A stretch of 64,000 nt of DNA from Desulfovibrionaceae bacterium (GCA_015709205.1 JACCQO010000012.1:31083-95082), one strand, 5' to 3'. Counted from the first letter of the stretch, positions 23,308 to 31,259 are shown. Made by a program: numbers and translations. Notes: generated by a model not told the origin, from the sequence alone.

Positions 23308-24714
23308 ATGAATCGCACCGTACCCCCGCCACCGCATTTCCCGGATCCCGGTCGCATCCGTTCGCCGGGCACGCCGGAGGCCTCGGAAGGTCCCGGCGCT
23401 TCCGGCGCGCCCGGCGGCGGCATCCTGCTGCGGCGCATTTCCGTCCAGGACCTGCGGCCCGGCATGTACGTGGTCGATTCCGGGCTCTCCTGGACCGAGC
23501 ACCCCTTTCTCTATTCTGAGGAGGGGCTGGTGCGGTCCGCGGAGCACGCGCGCGCCGTGGCCGCCGAGGGCTACATCGAGGTCTTCGTGGACCCGGCGCG
23601 CAGCGCGAACGCGGCCTGTCGTCCGGCGCGCGGCGCGGCCGCCGATGCCGAGTTGGGCCGCTCCGTGGCCACGGCGCGGGGCCCCGCGCCCGATCGGGGG
23701 GCCGGGCACCGGGCCGAGCACAGGTCTGGGCGCCGTCCCGTGCCCCTGGCCCGGGAGACCGGCCCGGCCGGGGCCATCTACCGCGACTCCATCCAGTGCG
23801 CGCGCAGCTTCCTGCACGACGCCGAGGCGGGCAATCCCATCGACGTGGCCGCGGCCGAGCGTTGCGTGCGCGGGGTCATGGGCAGCGTGGGCCGCAACGC
23901 CGACGCCCTGGTCAGCCTGTCGCGGCTGCGGACCTTCGACGCCTACACCTTCACCCACTGCGTCAACGTGGCCGTGCTCAGCGTGGTCTTCGGCTCCTAC
24001 CTGGGCTTGGCGGGCCACGCGCTGCGGCGCCTCGGCATGGCCGCCCTGTTCCACGACCTGGGCAAGGCGCGCATTCCGGCCGAGGTGCTCAACAAGCCCG
24101 GCCGGCTCACCGAGCGCGAGTTCGCCATCGTGCAGCGCCACCCGCGCGAGGGCCTGGAGGTGCTGCGGCGCAACGGCGTGGAGGACGAGGGCGTGCTCCT
24201 GGGCGTGGTCCAGCACCACGAAAAGCACAACGGCCGGGGCTACCCCGGGCGGCTGCCCGGGGGCATGGTCCACGAGTTCGGTTCGATCATCGCCCTGGCC
24301 GATGTCTACGACGCCCTGACCAGCGAGCGGGTCTACAAGCGGGGCATGCTCGCCAACCGCGCCCTGCAGATCATGTACGGCATGCGCGAGGCGGACTTCG
24401 CCCCGGGCTGGGCCGAGCGCTTCATCAAGTGTCTGGGCATCTACCCGGTGGGCAGCCTGGTGCGCCTGGAGGACGGGCGGCTGGCCGTGGTCCTGGAAGC
24501 GAATCCCGAGGCGCCTTTGCGGCCCACGGTGCGTTTGCTGCGCGCGGACGGCGGCAGCGGCGAGGTGCTCGACCTGGGCGCGTCCGGTTTTGACTCGTCC
24601 GGCCCAGACTTGCTTGGTTCAGATGCGTCCGGCCCGGACGCGCCGGGGCCGGCCATCGCCGACTGCCTGGACCCCACGGCCCACGGCGTGGACGTGGCCC
24701 GCCACCTGTTCTGA
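23308..24714 (+). CDS. HD-GYP c-di-GMP phosphodiesterase with DUF3391-type N-terminus
   Basis: This 468-aa cytoplasmic protein probably degrades c-di-GMP. The N-terminal ~150 residues look like the DUF3391 domain often found before HD-GYP (ISVQDLRPGMYVVD near residue 45). The HD-GYP domain (~165-410) has HD at H249-D250 in LFHDLGK, a second His cluster in QHHEKHNGRGYP, and ALADVYDALTSERVY. The GYP motif is intact. The C-terminus is a strand-rich segment (GSLVRLEDGRLAVV) followed by a Ser/Gly/Pro repeat tail. The start is uncertain between ATG 23308 and 23296. It is followed by a strong palindromic terminator. Confidence 0.88.
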   Translation: MNRTVPPPPHFPDPGRIRSPGTPEASEGPGASGAPGGGILLRRISVQDLRPGMYVVDSGLSWTEHPFLYSEEGLVRSAEHARAVAAEGYIEVFVDPARSANAACRPARGAAADAELGRSVATARGPAPDRGAGHRAEHRSGRRPVPLARETGPAGAIYRDSIQCARSFLHDAEAGNPIDVAAAERCVRGVMGSVGRNADALVSLSRLRTFDAYTFTHCVNVAVLSVVFGSYLGLAGHALRRLGMAALFHDLGKARIPAEVLNKPGRLTEREFAIVQRHPREGLEVLRRNGVEDEGVLLGVVQHHEKHNGRGYPGRLPGGMVHEFGSIIALADVYDALTSERVYKRGMLANRALQIMYGMREADFAPGWAERFIKCLGIYPVGSLVRLEDGRLAVVLEANPEAPLRPTVRLLRADGGSGEVLDLGASGFDSSGPDLLGSDASGPDAPGPAIADCLDPTAHGVDVARHLF

Positions 24715-24770
24715 GGCCGGTTCCTTCCGACGCTTTCCCGCTCTTTTCCGGCGCGCGGGGCGGCAAGAAA

Positions 24771-24803
24771 ACGGCCCGGCAAGCTTGCCGGGCCGTTCGT
24801 TTT
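24771..24803. terminator. Bidirectional palindromic terminator
   Basis: A perfect palindrome of 26 bp (ACGGCCCGGC mirrored around AAGCTT) is followed by CGTTTTT on the plus strand and preceded by AAGAAAA, giving a T-tract on the minus strand too. It separates the convergent HD-GYP and HDOD genes. Confidence 0.9.
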
Positions 24804-24827
24804 TCGCGGGAAGTCGCGTGGCGCGGC

Positions 24828-25679
24828 CTATTGGCTGCGCATGAAGATGTCCCGCAGTTCGGCCACGTGGGAGGGCAGGGCGAAGAGCACGGCGTGCACG
24901 GTGTTGGGGTTGATGCCCAGGCGCGCGGTCACGGCCACGGAGGGCAGGTAGTGCGTGCCGTCGATCCCCGCGCCCTGGCCGCTGGCCTTGGCGATCATGT
25001 CGCCGCAGTGCACCAGGTCCAGGGCCAGGTCCACGCCCTCGTAGGATTCGGGCGAAAGGCGGTGGCGCACCACGGTGACGATCGCCTCCGGCAGCTTCCA
25101 GTGCTCCAGCAGGGCCGCGCCGACCTCGGCGTGGTCGATGCCCAGCACCTCGCGTTCGGCCTCGTGGAAGGGGATGGCCTTTTCCTCGGCCAGGGCCAGG
25201 ATCGGTCCGGCGTCCTCCTCCAGGAAGGTGCCGAGCACGATCTTGCCGATGTTCACGAGCAGGCCGGAGGTGAAGGTGTGCGGCGGTGGGTCGATGCCCA
25301 GCTCCTTGGCCAGCAGTTCGCTGGACAGGGCCACGGCCACGGAGTTCTCCAGCAGTTCGCCCGGCTCCAGGCCGTAGCCGCGAATGGCCTGGCGCGAATA
25401 GGGGGCCACGCCCACGGCGATGACGAGCTGGAAGATGCGGTTGGCGCCCAGGCGGATGATGGCCTCGCGCAGCGATCCGATGGTGCGCACCGCGCCGAAA
25501 TAGCTGGAATTGGCGATGCGCAGGATGTTCACGGTCAGGCCGGGGTCGTACTGGATGACCTCCGAGAGCTCGCCCATGTCCGTATTCTCGTCCTGCAGCA
25601 GGCCGAGGGCCTTCTGGATGGATGCCGGAAGTTGCGGCACGGCCTTGGTCTTGAGAAGGATTTCCTGACGTCTGCTCAT
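24828..25679 (-). CDS. HDOD-domain signalling protein
   Basis: This 283-aa protein consists of one HDOD domain (residues ~10-210) plus a short C-terminal segment. Recognisable blocks are VPQLPASIQKALGLL, YDPGLTVNILRIANSS, and IRLGANRIFQLVI, matching the usual helix-rich HDOD fold. HDOD proteins relay signals in c-di-GMP, motility and stress pathways and usually lack hydrolase activity; the HD metal residues are not evident here. Its start overlaps the stop of the CheD-like gene (4 bp), so the two are translationally coupled and probably act together. Confidence 0.87.
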   Translation of the reverse strand: MSRRQEILLKTKAVPQLPASIQKALGLLQDENTDMGELSEVIQYDPGLTVNILRIANSSYFGAVRTIGSLREAIIRLGANRIFQLVIAVGVAPYSRQAIRGYGLEPGELLENSVAVALSSELLAKELGIDPPPHTFTSGLLVNIGKIVLGTFLEEDAGPILALAEEKAIPFHEAEREVLGIDHAEVGAALLEHWKLPEAIVTVVRHRLSPESYEGVDLALDLVHCGDMIAKASGQGAGIDGTHYLPSVAVTARLGINPNTVHAVLFALPSHVAELRDIFMRSQ

Positions 25680-26152
25680 AGCTCCCGTACCTCCCCCTGG
25701 CTTTCCACGCGCACTGCGCCGCTGCCGACGTGCAGGGTCATGGTGCGCGTTCGCGTGCCGCCGGTGTCCCGGGCGGCGAGTTTGAGGCCGTGGCGCTCGA
25801 GCAGCTCGTCGAGCAGCTCGTCGTTGCGTTGGCCGTTGTTGAACAGGTGCAGTCCCCCGAGCAGGGTGGCGCAACCCGCGGCCTTGATGACCATGCGTTC
25901 GGGCTCGGCCCCAAGCCGACGCATTTCCGCGAGCAGGCTGGGGAAGGAGTTCTTCAGAAAGATCAACGGAGCGTCGATTTCCTGCTCCTTGAGCAGGGGG
26001 AAGGGCAGCAAACTGGTGAGCATGCCGCCCGCACCGACGGCCGGGTCGTGGATGCTCAGCCCGAGGCTGGTGGCCAGGTTTCGGGCCACCAGCGTGTCCG
26101 AACTCCGGGTGCTGACCTGGATGTCGTACACGGCGAGGAGGATTTTCGGCAT
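25676..26152 (-). CDS. CheD-like protein lacking catalytic Cys and His
   Basis: This 158-aa protein aligns by eye with CheD over its length: LATSLGLSIHDP where CheD has LGSCVAVxxxDP, GGMLTSLLP for GGMNHFLLP, then a helix, a KAAGCATLL block for the KxFGGA block, GQRNDELLDELL, and DTGGTRTRTMTL for the DxGGxxGR block. The catalytic Cys is replaced by Ser29 and the catalytic His by Thr46, so deamidase activity is not expected. It may bind CheC, a receptor or the overlapping HDOD protein instead. The fold assignment is by motif order, not a search. An intact CheD is encoded at 14.3 kb. Confidence 0.75.
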   Translation of the reverse strand: MPKILLAVYDIQVSTRSSDTLVARNLATSLGLSIHDPAVGAGGMLTSLLPFPLLKEQEIDAPLIFLKNSFPSLLAEMRRLGAEPERMVIKAAGCATLLGGLHLFNNGQRNDELLDELLERHGLKLAARDTGGTRTRTMTLHVGSGAVRVESQGEVREL

Positions 26153-26399
26153 GCGGGCGTTCCTCGTTCCGGAAAAGGATCCGGGGGTTGCGCGGGTTCC
26201 GTGTTTTCAGGGTGTTGTTATGGCGCGAGGAAGGCTTCGCGTCAATATGTGCACGGATGTTGCGGCGGTCCGGCGGCGGCGCGGGGCGTCTTTTTTCCAC
26301 ATGCCTCGGTCGGCATGACGGCGGCGAAGGTGACGCGAGAAAACAAAATTAATGATTTAATATGTCAAGATAACAGATAAAAAAATTGTTAATATCCTG

Positions 26400-26427
26400 T
26401 TGACAAGGTGCGTGCCCGGCTTATTTC
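26400..26427 (+). promoter_or_regulatory. Putative promoter of the Hsp20 pair
   Basis: Within an unusually AT-rich patch (26335-26450) of this 304-bp divergent gap, TTGACA at 26400 is followed after 16 bp by TATTTC at 26422. A GC-rich block (GCCCGGCTTAT) overlaps the spacer, so a heat-shock sigma factor promoter is possible but not clear. The rest of the gap holds nothing I recognise. Confidence 0.4.
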
Positions 26428-26456
26428 TTCTGTGAAAAAAATAGGAGGGCTATGCC

Positions 26457-26867
26457 ATGATTATTGATTACACGCCGTTTGATCTGTTGCACAGGGAGAT
26501 GAGCCGTCTGCTCGGGGGCATCGCCCGGCCGTACGAATACGCGCTGGCGGGCGTCTTCCTGCCGCAGGTCAATCTCTCCGAGGACGAGGACAACTTCTAT
26601 CTGGACGCGGAACTGCCCGGCGTGGCCCGCGAGGACCTGGAGATCACCCTCACGAGCCAGGGCGTGGTCATCCGCGGCGAGCGCAAGACCGCGGAGGGCG
26701 GCTATTTTCGCAACGAACGCCCCAGCGGCAAGTTCACCCGTTCGGTGCACCTCTCCGCGCCCGTGGACCGCGACAAGGTCAGCGCCCATTACGCCGACGG
26801 CGTGCTCAGCGTGACCCTGCCCAAGGCCGAAACCTTCAAGCCGCGCAAGATCGCCATCGAATCGTAG
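26457..26867 (+). CDS. Hsp20/alpha-crystallin small heat-shock protein
   Basis: This 136-aa protein is a small ATP-independent chaperone. The alpha-crystallin domain (~38-130) starts at PQVNLSEDEDNFYL, contains ELPGVAREDLEITL and the GERK/RSVHLSAPVD strands, and ends with the conserved DGVLSVTLPKAE followed by a short C-terminal PRKIAI that supplies the I-x-I/V-like tail. AGGAGG lies 9 bp before the ATG. It is followed after 12 bp by a second, shorter Hsp20 gene, so the pair is an operon. AT-rich upstream DNA with a TTGACA box suggests a dedicated promoter. Confidence 0.93.
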   Translation: MIIDYTPFDLLHREMSRLLGGIARPYEYALAGVFLPQVNLSEDEDNFYLDAELPGVAREDLEITLTSQGVVIRGERKTAEGGYFRNERPSGKFTRSVHLSAPVDRDKVSAHYADGVLSVTLPKAETFKPRKIAIES

Positions 26868-26879
26868 GAGGTAGGAACG

Positions 26880-27245
26880 ATGAGCAAGGAAATCGCACGC
26901 ACCATGGAACCCTGCATGACCTGCGTCCGGCCCATGGCCGATGTGGTCGAGACCGGCGAGGGCTTCCACGTCTACATGGACATGCCCGGCGTGGGCCGCG
27001 ACGGGCTCGCCGTGGACCTGGCCAACGATGAGGTCACTGTGCGCGGCAAAAGCGGCTACGCGCCGCGCGCCGACGCCGGCTCCGTGCACGCCGAATTCGG
27101 CCCCGTGGAGTACGCGCGCTCCTTCGCCGTGTCCGATGCCGTGAACCGCGAGGCCATCACCGCCTCGATCCGCGACGGCGTGCTCGACCTCTTCCTGCCC
27201 AAGGCCGACGAGGTCAAGCCCCGGCGCATCGAGATCACCGGCTAG
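26880..27245 (+). CDS. Second Hsp20 small heat-shock protein
   Basis: This 121-aa paralogue of the preceding gene has a Cys-containing N-terminus (MEPCMTCVRPM) and an alpha-crystallin domain with DMPGVGRDGLAVDL and DGVLDLFLPKADE, ending in the short tail PRRIEITG. Its strong ribosome binding site TAGGAGGTAGG overlaps the upstream stop codon region. Pairs of class-A/class-B-like Hsp20 proteins often form mixed oligomers; that partnership is inferred here from adjacency. A rho-independent terminator follows at 27306. Confidence 0.92.
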   Translation: MSKEIARTMEPCMTCVRPMADVVETGEGFHVYMDMPGVGRDGLAVDLANDEVTVRGKSGYAPRADAGSVHAEFGPVEYARSFAVSDAVNREAITASIRDGVLDLFLPKADEVKPRRIEITG

Positions 27246-27305
27246 GCGCGGCGCGCGCGGCCGCCTGAGATCGTACGACACCCCCGCGGCGCGAAAGCGC
27301 CGCAT

Positions 27306-27343
27306 GCGGCGGGCGGCCTGCGGGCCGTCCGCCGCTCCTTTTT
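27306..27343 (+). terminator. Rho-independent terminator of the Hsp20 operon
   Basis: A 13-bp GC-rich stem (GCGGCGGGCGGCC paired with GGCCGTCCGCCGC, one mismatch) is followed by TCCTTTTT. A smaller GCGGCGC-GAAA-GCGCCGC hairpin lies just upstream. Confidence 0.85.
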
Positions 27344-27457
27344 GCGGCCTCGTCCGGGCCGTCGCCCCGCGCCATGCGGCTCCGCCAGCGCTCCAGGGCC
27401 GCCCGTCTGCGGCCGAGAGTTGGACAGCGCTCGTCCCTGCGGCTATGGTCCGCAGCT

Positions 27458-29404
27458 ATGCGCGCTCATTCCGCTTTCAGCCCTTCCGGCCTCGGGCCGT
27501 CTCTTGCCGCGCCCCGGCCCTCGGTGGCCCGGGGAGTGGGCGCAGCCCTGGCGGCCGTGGCCTCGGGGCTGCTCGTGAACCTCGGCGTGGTCCAGCACCT
27601 TGCCTGGCTGGCCTGGGTCTGCCTGGTGCCCTGGCTCGCGGCCACGCGCGGCGCGGGCGGGCGCAGGGGCTTTCTGCTGGGCATGGCCTGCGGCGTGGCG
27701 ACCTGGGCCGCGGCTACGTGGTGGGCGGCCGTGGGGCTGTGGGCCTGGAACTCCATGGAGCCCTGGCGCGCGGCGCTCACGGCCTGGCTGCTCTTCCTCT
27801 ACCAGGCCGTGCCCTATGGCCTGGCGGGCTGGTGGCTGGGCGCGCGCACCGCGGGACCAGCCACCGGGCCGGGCCTGCGCGGCCGGGAGATTCCGCCCGT
27901 GGAGGCCGCCGCCGTGCTTACCCTGGCCCTGACCCTGTACCCCACGGTGGTGCCCGGCACGGCCGTCAACCTGCTCTCCGCAGCGCCGGTCCTGCTTCAG
28001 CCCCTGGAACTGGGCGGCGAGCCGCTGCTCGTGTTCCTGGTCCTGTTGGCCGCGGCCTGGGGTGCCCGGGGCCTGGGCACGTTGGGGGGCTCGTTCTGGG
28101 CTCCCGGACCACCGCTCGGTCTCGGTCGCGCCCTGGGCTCCTTCCTGTGCGCCGTCCTGGTGGTCGGCGCGGTGTGGGGCTACGGCGCGTGGCGCATGGC
28201 CGAGCTGGCCGCGGACCCGGCGCGCGTGGCCGCCGCGCCCGTCTCGTGGCGGCCTGCGGGGGCTCCTCCCGCCACGCCGCCGGTCGTGGCCGCCGGGACC
28301 GCCGGGACCGAAGCGGCGCACGCGGCGCACGCCGCCCCCGCGCCCGCCACGGCCCCCTCTTCCTCTTCTTCTTCCGCCGCCGCCGTCGCCGCCTCCCCCG
28401 GCCCCGGCTGGGTGGCGGTGGCCTCGGTGCAGTCCGCGCTGCCCATTTCCGGCGAACAGGGCCCCCTTTTCGTCACGCCGCCCCAGGGGGAGCGCGGGAC
28501 GGCGGATGTGGCCGCCATGGTGCGCGACGCCGGGAACCTGCTTCCCCGGCCCGGGCTGGTGCTGCTGCCCGAGCTGCCCCTGTTCGTGGAGTGCGCCACG
28601 AACGACGGCGACACGCATCGGTTCACCGTCGCGGCGGCCGAAGCGGGCGCGACCCTGCTCATGGCCTGCGGCCACGACCTGGGCTACACGTCCGAGGGCC
28701 GGGCCCTGGGCTACTACAACGCGGCCGGGGCCTGTACGCCGGGCGCGGAGTTCGGGCCCCTGTACCACAAGCGCAAGCTCGTACCCTTCGGCGAATACGT
28801 GCCCTTCGAGCAACGGTTGCCCTGGCTGCGCCGCCTCGTGCCCGGGGCCCTGCGCTACCTGCCCGGGGGTGGGATTTCCGTGTTGCGCGCCGAAATCCCG
28901 GCCGGAGCGGCCACCGCGGTCGGTTCTGCGGACGTGCTGGCGGCCGCCGAGCCGGACCAGGCCCCCGCGCTCAAGGTCGGCGCGCTGCTCTGCTACGAGG
29001 CCCATTTCGCCGCTTTGGCGCGCGCGCAACGGTTGGCCGGGGCCGACGTGCTCGTGAACCTCTCGGACCTGGCCTGGTTCGGGCGCACCTCGGTCACGGA
29101 CTGGCACATGGCCCTGGCGCGGTTCCGCGCCGTGGAGCTGCGCATGCCGCTGATCCTCTGCGGCAACATCGGCCCTTCCGTGGTCGTGGACGCCCTGGGC
29201 CGCGACGTGCCCGGCTCGCGCCTGCCGACCTGGTTGCCGGGCGTGTCCACGGCCCTGGTTCATCCGGCCGGGCCGCCCTCGTTCTACGCCCTGCACGGCA
29301 ACTGGTTCCTCTGGGTCCTGGGCGCGCTGCTGGCCGTCCGGTGGCTCGCACGCGCGCTGGGCTCGGTGCTAACAGACAGTGAGTTTGCGACAACCTTAAA
29401 GTGA
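27458..29404 (+). CDS. lnt: Apolipoprotein N-acyltransferase, 3' end rewritten by the Mu-like element
   Basis: This ~648-aa inner-membrane enzyme transfers the third acyl chain onto lipoprotein N-termini. Multiple N-terminal membrane helices are followed by a long Ala/Pro/Ser-rich insert (~275-320), then the carbon-nitrogen hydrolase domain with the Glu-Lys-Cys triad: E372 in LLPELP, K438 in YHKRKLVPFGEY, C512 in LLCYEAHF. A final membrane helix (HGNWFLWVLGALLAV) remains. The last 12 residues, starting at the TG of the element at 29367, and the stop are encoded by the Mu-like element, so the native C-terminus is lost after the final helix. The enzyme may still work. The start is uncertain: an in-frame ATG lies at 27374. 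Confidence 0.85.
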   Translation: MRAHSAFSPSGLGPSLAAPRPSVARGVGAALAAVASGLLVNLGVVQHLAWLAWVCLVPWLAATRGAGGRRGFLLGMACGVATWAAATWWAAVGLWAWNSMEPWRAALTAWLLFLYQAVPYGLAGWWLGARTAGPATGPGLRGREIPPVEAAAVLTLALTLYPTVVPGTAVNLLSAAPVLLQPLELGGEPLLVFLVLLAAAWGARGLGTLGGSFWAPGPPLGLGRALGSFLCAVLVVGAVWGYGAWRMAELAADPARVAAAPVSWRPAGAPPATPPVVAAGTAGTEAAHAAHAAPAPATAPSSSSSSAAAVAASPGPGWVAVASVQSALPISGEQGPLFVTPPQGERGTADVAAMVRDAGNLLPRPGLVLLPELPLFVECATNDGDTHRFTVAAAEAGATLLMACGHDLGYTSEGRALGYYNAAGACTPGAEFGPLYHKRKLVPFGEYVPFEQRLPWLRRLVPGALRYLPGGGISVLRAEIPAGAATAVGSADVLAAAEPDQAPALKVGALLCYEAHFAALARAQRLAGADVLVNLSDLAWFGRTSVTDWHMALARFRAVELRMPLILCGNIGPSVVVDALGRDVPGSRLPTWLPGVSTALVHPAGPPSFYALHGNWFLWVLGALLAVRWLARALGSVLTDSEFATTLK

Positions 29405-29522
29405 AATATAGTGGGACACTGAGACACATACCGAAATGAAAATGGCTTGTGTCGTGCGGGCTTCGGGGTTTTAGGATGGGCGAAAAGGGGGTTCGACATT
29501 GAGTCTGCGACTACTATAAACC
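29367..29522 (+). repeat. Left end of the Mu-like element with transposase-binding repeats
   Basis: L1 is CAGACAGTGAGTTTGCGAC at 29373-29391. A partial copy beginning GGGACACTGAGA lies near 29412. L3 is TCGACATTGAGTCTGCGAC at 29493-29511, extended by TACTATAAACC. L3 and the right-end R2 match at 26 of 30 positions in inverted orientation. The spacing (L1 to L3 about 120 bp) resembles the Mu attL layout. Confidence 0.85.
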
Positions 29523-29723
29523 TCGGCGGGGAAGCGGTGGTTTCGAGACTTGGCTTGCCCTGAAACAACGGCTTGAGCAAAGAACGATTAACAACCGCTT
29601 AAAGCCTGATTAACAAGGGGTTCATGGTCGGAGAGATGGAACCGGAAAAGGGGTTTTGGGCAGGTCACGGGCCAAAGCTTGCCGACCAGAAGTATAAAGC
29701 GAGAAGTATAAACCTGCTCCCTC

Positions 29724-29969
29724 TGATCTTGGGCACGAGGTGCCTCCGGCAGGCTGTTCGAAAAAGCAAAAGGCCGTGACCCGCCCCCTACGTCCTGAAC
29801 GCTTCCGGGGATGAACCGGACGGTGTGTGCCACGGCACGGTTGTTCATATTTCTTGATCTTGGGCACGAGGTGCCATCGTCAGGCAGTCGAAAAAAGAAA
29901 AGGCTGTGACCCGACCCCTAACGTCCTGAACGTTTCCGGGTATGAACCGGACGGCGGTGTGCCACAGCC
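29724..29969 (+). repeat. Tandem structured repeat, two ~114-bp copies
   Basis: Copy 1 (29724-29836) and copy 2 (29855-29969) share most positions, including TGATCTTGGGCACGAGGTGCC and a TGAACCGGACGG block. Each copy has a small hairpin GGCAC-GAG-GTGCC and a longer closing stem: GCCGTG/CACGGC in copy 1, GGCTGTG/CACAGCC in copy 2, that is a C-G to U-A compensatory change. The 626 bp between lnt and the first element gene hold no convincing coding sequence; frames across the copies are probably by-products of the repeat. Confidence 0.75.
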
Positions 29970-30030
29970 AAATTTGATAGTAAGAAGATATGAACGAAAG
30001 TCAATCACCGCCAGCCTGTTGGATGTTGGA

Positions 30031-30564
30031 TTATTTTTGCCGCTTGGAAAGTTCATGTTCTAAATATACTACGAAAAAGAACCTCTGCCACCGCTTTCTA
30101 ATTGTTCGAGTCTTTGGGCCAAAAAAATCTGCAAACCATCGGTCAACTTCTTTTGCTCGTGAATGTAAATTGAATTCTTTGAGAACGTTCGCCTCCCTCT
30201 CTTCAATTTCCGCATCCTCTGGCAGAAGGCATTGAAGATTTTCATCTTTCCCATTGTCGATGCATGAATCATGATTCTTTTTCAACTCATGAACCATTAT
30301 ATATCCAACGGCCTCGGGTGCCTTAATAATATCAAATTCTGATTGGTCATTAATCTTGAAAAGACGTTTGGATTTCCTTTCAAGGTCACATGATGATTCT
30401 CCACGGTATCTATTGCAGTATTGCATAATTTCGTTGCTAAGAAAGTCATTGTCTTCAATGGTGCTCGTACAAGGAAGAATTGGACCTGAGCGCACGTCCA
30501 GTGCTTCTGACACCCTCTCTACGATACTATCCATAAGGTCATCTGTGAGAGTTCTTTCTTTCAC
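30031..30564 (-). CDS. AT-rich protein of unknown function beside the repressor
   Basis: This 177-aa protein starts at a GTG that overlaps the repressor stop (GTGA), with AGGAGG upstream. The codon use is AT-rich compared with the chromosome. The product is hydrophilic, rich in Glu, Lys and Asn, with four Cys residues and a basic C-terminus (RTIRKRWQRFFF). There is no HExxH metalloprotease motif of the kind often found next to phage repressors. It might be a repressor partner, an immunity or exclusion function, or cargo; the sequence does not decide. Confidence 0.7.
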   Translation of the reverse strand: MKERTLTDDLMDSIVERVSEALDVRSGPILPCTSTIEDNDFLSNEIMQYCNRYRGESSCDLERKSKRLFKINDQSEFDIIKAPEAVGYIMVHELKKNHDSCIDNGKDENLQCLLPEDAEIEEREANVLKEFNLHSRAKEVDRWFADFFGPKTRTIRKRWQRFFFVVYLEHELSKRQK

Positions 30565-30974
30565 TCTTCAATCCCTCCTTTCAGTGCAGAAACAATTGCA
30601 ACGGCTTTCTCTTCAAGTTCTTCATTTATGATTTTTGCTATCATTTCTTTCTGTTTATTTGTGATTTTGTATTTTGTTCGGCCAATAGCCTTGCCTACTA
30701 TCTCCATACCAATGGATGGCATATTTCCTTGACCTTCAGGGCGAACATTTCCCACGCCCAGCAGATCATCTATCGAAACACTAAGCTCACCGGCTATTTT
30801 GACCAAAGCGCTCCCTTTAGGGTCGCCCCCCTCCTCATATTTCTGAAGAGTTGAAACGGCAACGCCTATTCTTTTAGCTAACTCCTGCCTACTAAGAGAG
30901 TGCTTTTCACGCGCTTTGCGAAGGCGCTCACCGAATTCTCGGTACTTTTTTGAAGGTCCATCCCACTCAGACAT
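30561..30974 (-). CDS. HTH_XRE repressor of the Mu-like element
   Basis: This 137-aa protein has an N-terminal XRE helix-turn-helix (~12-68; ERLRKAREKHSLSRQELAKR, then VAVSTLQKYEEG) and a helical C-terminal domain ending in a Lys/Glu-rich segment. It is transcribed leftward away from the early operon, the position of the Mu c repressor, and probably silences the transposition genes through the inverted repeat at 31027-31066. It is coupled by a 4-bp overlap to the 177-aa gene. The frame is open further upstream, but the start at 30974 begins directly before the HTH. Confidence 0.85.
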   Translation of the reverse strand: MSEWDGPSKKYREFGERLRKAREKHSLSRQELAKRIGVAVSTLQKYEEGGDPKGSALVKIAGELSVSIDDLLGVGNVRPEGQGNMPSIGMEIVGKAIGRTKYKITNKQKEMIAKIINEELEEKAVAIVSALKGGIEE

Positions 30975-31026
30975 ACACCACTCATTATGCTTAGGCTGCC
31001 TGACTTTCGGCCACAGAGGGCAATGC

Positions 31027-31080
31027 CAACTCTTTTTTAGGCTTGACACGACCGAAAAAAGAGTTGAAGCTACCGAAAAA
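31027..31080. promoter_or_regulatory. Probable operator region between repressor and early operon
   Basis: CAACTCTTTTTT (31027-31038) and AAAAAAGAGTTG (31055-31066) form a perfect 12-bp inverted repeat with a 16-bp spacer that includes TTGACA (31043). ACCGAAAAA occurs as a direct repeat at 31051 and 31072, and a related inverted copy (GGTTTTTCG) lies near 31098. This is what a repressor-controlled divergent early promoter would look like. Confidence 0.6.
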
Positions 31081-31259
31081 GAAGCTGCGCTAGTTGCGGT
31101 TTTTCGAACCAATTTAGTCAACTGTATTAGATCGAAGGGCGACATTGCCCGTTTTGGTCACCCTAGCGCGCATTTGTAAGCCCAGTCAACGGCCCAGTTC
31201 GGGCGCATAAGGTGCTCGAACTGGGCCACGAGGGCAGAACTCGAAGAAGTGTGGACGTC

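Noticed and set aside
29588-29867. Two overlapping minus-strand frames of 81-86 aa in the left end of the element
   Set aside because: They run across repeat copy 1 and its hairpins; the peptide similarity follows from the DNA repeat rather than from protein selection.
29724-29969. Retron or type III toxin-antitoxin RNA repeats
   Set aside because: No reverse transcriptase or ToxN-like gene is nearby, and the units are far longer than antitoxin RNA repeats.
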